Below, piece by piece: positions 6,424 through 7,648 of a DNA stretch of 7,648 nt. Under the pieces are notes generated by a model. The model saw only the letters and a list, made by a program, of their open reading frames with translations. It was not told the origin of the DNA and made no database searches. This DNA comes from Chitinophagaceae bacterium (GTDB lineage: Bacteria > Bacteroidota > Bacteroidia > Chitinophagales > Chitinophagaceae). How positions within the stretch are numbered: the stretch's first letter is position 1; the number at the start of each line of letters is the position of its first letter. The position numbers and the translations under genes are program-made. The stretch is taken from assembly GCA_003167015.1 (NCBI GenBank), contig PMUF01000582.1, positions 1 to 7,648 on the forward strand. The letters run 5' to 3'.

Positions 6424-6666
6424 TTATTTCAGCGAAGCGAGCAGACCTGCTACAGCAGCGAGAAGGGCAACACCTTCTACCAGGGCCGCAGCCAGGATCA
6501 TGTTGGCACGAATGTCGTTAGCAGCTTCCGGCTGGCGGGCGATGCCTTCTACGGCGCCTTTACCGACCTGGCCGATACCGATGCCTGCGCCGATGGCGGC
6601 GAGACCTGCGCCGATAGCGCCATAACCAGGCTGTACTACATCCAACAAAGTTGTCATCAACGTCAT
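6424..6666 (-). CDS. atpE: F1Fo ATP synthase subunit c (proteolipid)
   Basis: Subunit c assembles into the membrane rotor ring. The 80 residues form a Gly/Ala-rich hairpin: helix 1 (about 15-42, AIGAGLAAIGAGIGIG), the polar loop ARQPEA (43-48) that docks to gamma/epsilon, and helix 2 (about 53-78) with the ion-carrying carboxylate Glu64 in AALVEGVALL. By alignment on ARQPEA, the sodium ligands known from Ilyobacter tartaricus (Gln32, Ser66, Thr67) are replaced by Ile31, Gly65 and Val66, so I infer proton coupling. The start is ATG at 6666; Met4 (6657) is an alternative that would shorten the protein by three residues. It lies 34 bases after atpB and is followed by an unusually long gap with a hairpin. 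Confidence 0.97.
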   Translation of the reverse strand: MTLMTTLLDVVQPGYGAIGAGLAAIGAGIGIGQVGKGAVEGIARQPEAANDIRANMILAAALVEGVALLAAVAGLLASLK

Positions 6667-6700
6667 GATACTTGGTTTTATATTTAAGAAAACATTTGAA

Positions 6701-7648
6701 TTATACGACTACGGATTCATTTGCATGGTCATGCCCATGTCCTTCTTCATGACCGCCTTCAAAGGCCTGGCCGATAAAAACTGCGGTCAGGTTAGCGAAG
6801 ATATAAGCCTGTATGAATGCAACCAGGATCTCGATCAGGTAAATGAAGACTGCCAGCAGGATGAAGAAGGGTGAGGTTCCCCAGCCGAGGGCGGTGTTCA
6901 TGGCGCCGAAGATGAAGATCAGGATGATGAAGCTAAGAATGATGATATGTCCCGAGATCATATTGGCAAAAAGACGGACGATCAGGGCGAAAGGCTTGGT
7001 AAAGATGCCCAGGAGTTCTACGGGGATCATGATCGGCTTGACCCCGAATGGCACCGGTGGGTTAACGATATGCGCCCAGTAATGTTTGCCGGTGCTGAAC
7101 ATGATGACGATGAACGATATAATTCCGAGCATCGCAGTAAAAGCGATATTCCCGGTCACGTTGGCCGTTCCCGGCACCAGCCCGATGAGATTATTGATCA
7201 GGATAAAAAAGAAAACGGTCAGCAGGAAGGGCATGTATTTCTGGTATTGATCTCCCAGGTTGGCCTTGCCGACCTCATCCCGGATGAATATGACCACCGG
7301 CTCCACTGCTCCCTGGAAACCTTTGGGGGCCGTCTTTACGCCCTGTCCGCCTTTATATTTGCCGGCGATACTGCTCATGATCCAGATCAGCAGGATGACG
7401 GAGATCAGCATTTGCGTCACATTACGGGTCAGGGAAAAGTCATATACCTTCACCGATGCATCTATTTTTCCGTCAGCATCCACGGCTACGACCTTACCCG
7501 GTAAAAAAACCTTCTCGTCCAGCTTATTTTCTTCTATATATGCTTCATTCAGAAGGCGGTAATTATCGTAGGTCTGTTCACCATGTTCAAAGCGGGAGGA
7601 CATAAAAACGGACCATCCTTTTTCCGGGCTATAGAGGATCACCGGCAG
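6701..7648 (-). CDS. atpB: F1Fo ATP synthase subunit a, 5' end outside the window
   Basis: Subunit a forms the two proton half-channels beside the c-ring. The frame is open to the window edge and reads LPVILYS at the first visible codons, so the GTG at 7642 is an internal Val, not the start; the true N-terminus is missing. Counting the first visible Leu as 1, residues up to about 75 are an extracytoplasmic extension typical of Bacteroidota, followed by hydrophobic helices at about 79-96, 142-158, 168-185, 205-248 and 261-293. The essential Arg225 lies in IVRLFANMISGH. His234 and Glu273 occupy the places of E. coli Glu219 and His245, a known reciprocal swap, and Gln280 matches E. coli Gln252. 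The tail is His-rich (GGHEEGHGHDH). It is the first visible gene of the cluster; any upstream promoter is outside the window. Confidence 0.96.
   Translation of the reverse strand: MPVILYSPEKGWSVFMSSRFEHGEQTYDNYRLLNEAYIEENKLDEKVFLPGKVVAVDADGKIDASVKVYDFSLTRNVTQMLISVILLIWIMSSIAGKYKGGQGVKTAPKGFQGAVEPVVIFIRDEVGKANLGDQYQKYMPFLLTVFFFILINNLIGLVPGTANVTGNIAFTAMLGIISFIVIMFSTGKHYWAHIVNPPVPFGVKPIMIPVELLGIFTKPFALIVRLFANMISGHIIILSFIILIFIFGAMNTALGWGTSPFFILLAVFIYLIEILVAFIQAYIFANLTAVFIGQAFEGGHEEGHGHDHANESVVV

Noticed and set aside
7640..7642. GTG as the start codon of atpB
   Set aside because: The frame stays open to the window edge and the preceding codons read Leu-Pro, fitting the internal LPVILYS context of longer AtpB proteins.

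Overview
The window reads as a stretch of a Bacteroidota chromosome, most like Chitinophagaceae or a near relative. The evidence is an F-type ATP synthase cluster in the order atpB-E-F-H-A, an AtpB with the long extracytoplasmic N-terminal region typical of this phylum, start codons preceded by A/T-rich sequence instead of Shine-Dalgarno sites, and a TonB-dependent receptor with an N-terminal carboxypeptidase-regulatory-like domain. The genus call is an inference from protein style only.

Every gene I can support lies on the minus strand, so the reading order runs from high to low coordinates. (1) 7648-3615 holds the ATP synthase genes: atpB (a subunit, cut by the right window edge), atpE (c), atpF (b), atpH (delta) and atpA (alpha). 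They are tightly packed except for a 140-base atpE-atpF gap that contains a hairpin followed by a T-run. A strong intrinsic terminator at 3592-3558 closes the operon directly after atpA, with no atpG (gamma) behind it. (2) 3557-3027 is non-coding as far as I can tell. It holds a second minus-strand terminator (3146-3117), a 9-bp near-tandem repeat and a plausible Bacteroidetes-type promoter for the next gene. (3) 3026-765 encodes a 753-residue outer-membrane TonB-dependent receptor of unknown substrate. (4) 745-26 encodes a 239-residue exported TPR-like protein, 19 bases behind the receptor and probably co-transcribed with it. The first part of this gene is built from three consecutive hairpins, one of them a perfect 15-bp inverted repeat.

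The atp genes encode the Fo sector (a, c, b), the delta stator link and the catalytic-head alpha subunit of a proton-coupled ATP synthase. The beta, epsilon and gamma subunits must be encoded elsewhere. The receptor and TPR protein form a separate small envelope unit. I see no new defence or mobile system. The items most worth a second look are the hairpin cluster inside the TPR gene, the interval bracketed by two terminators (3147-3557), the missing atpG and the atpE-atpF hairpin.
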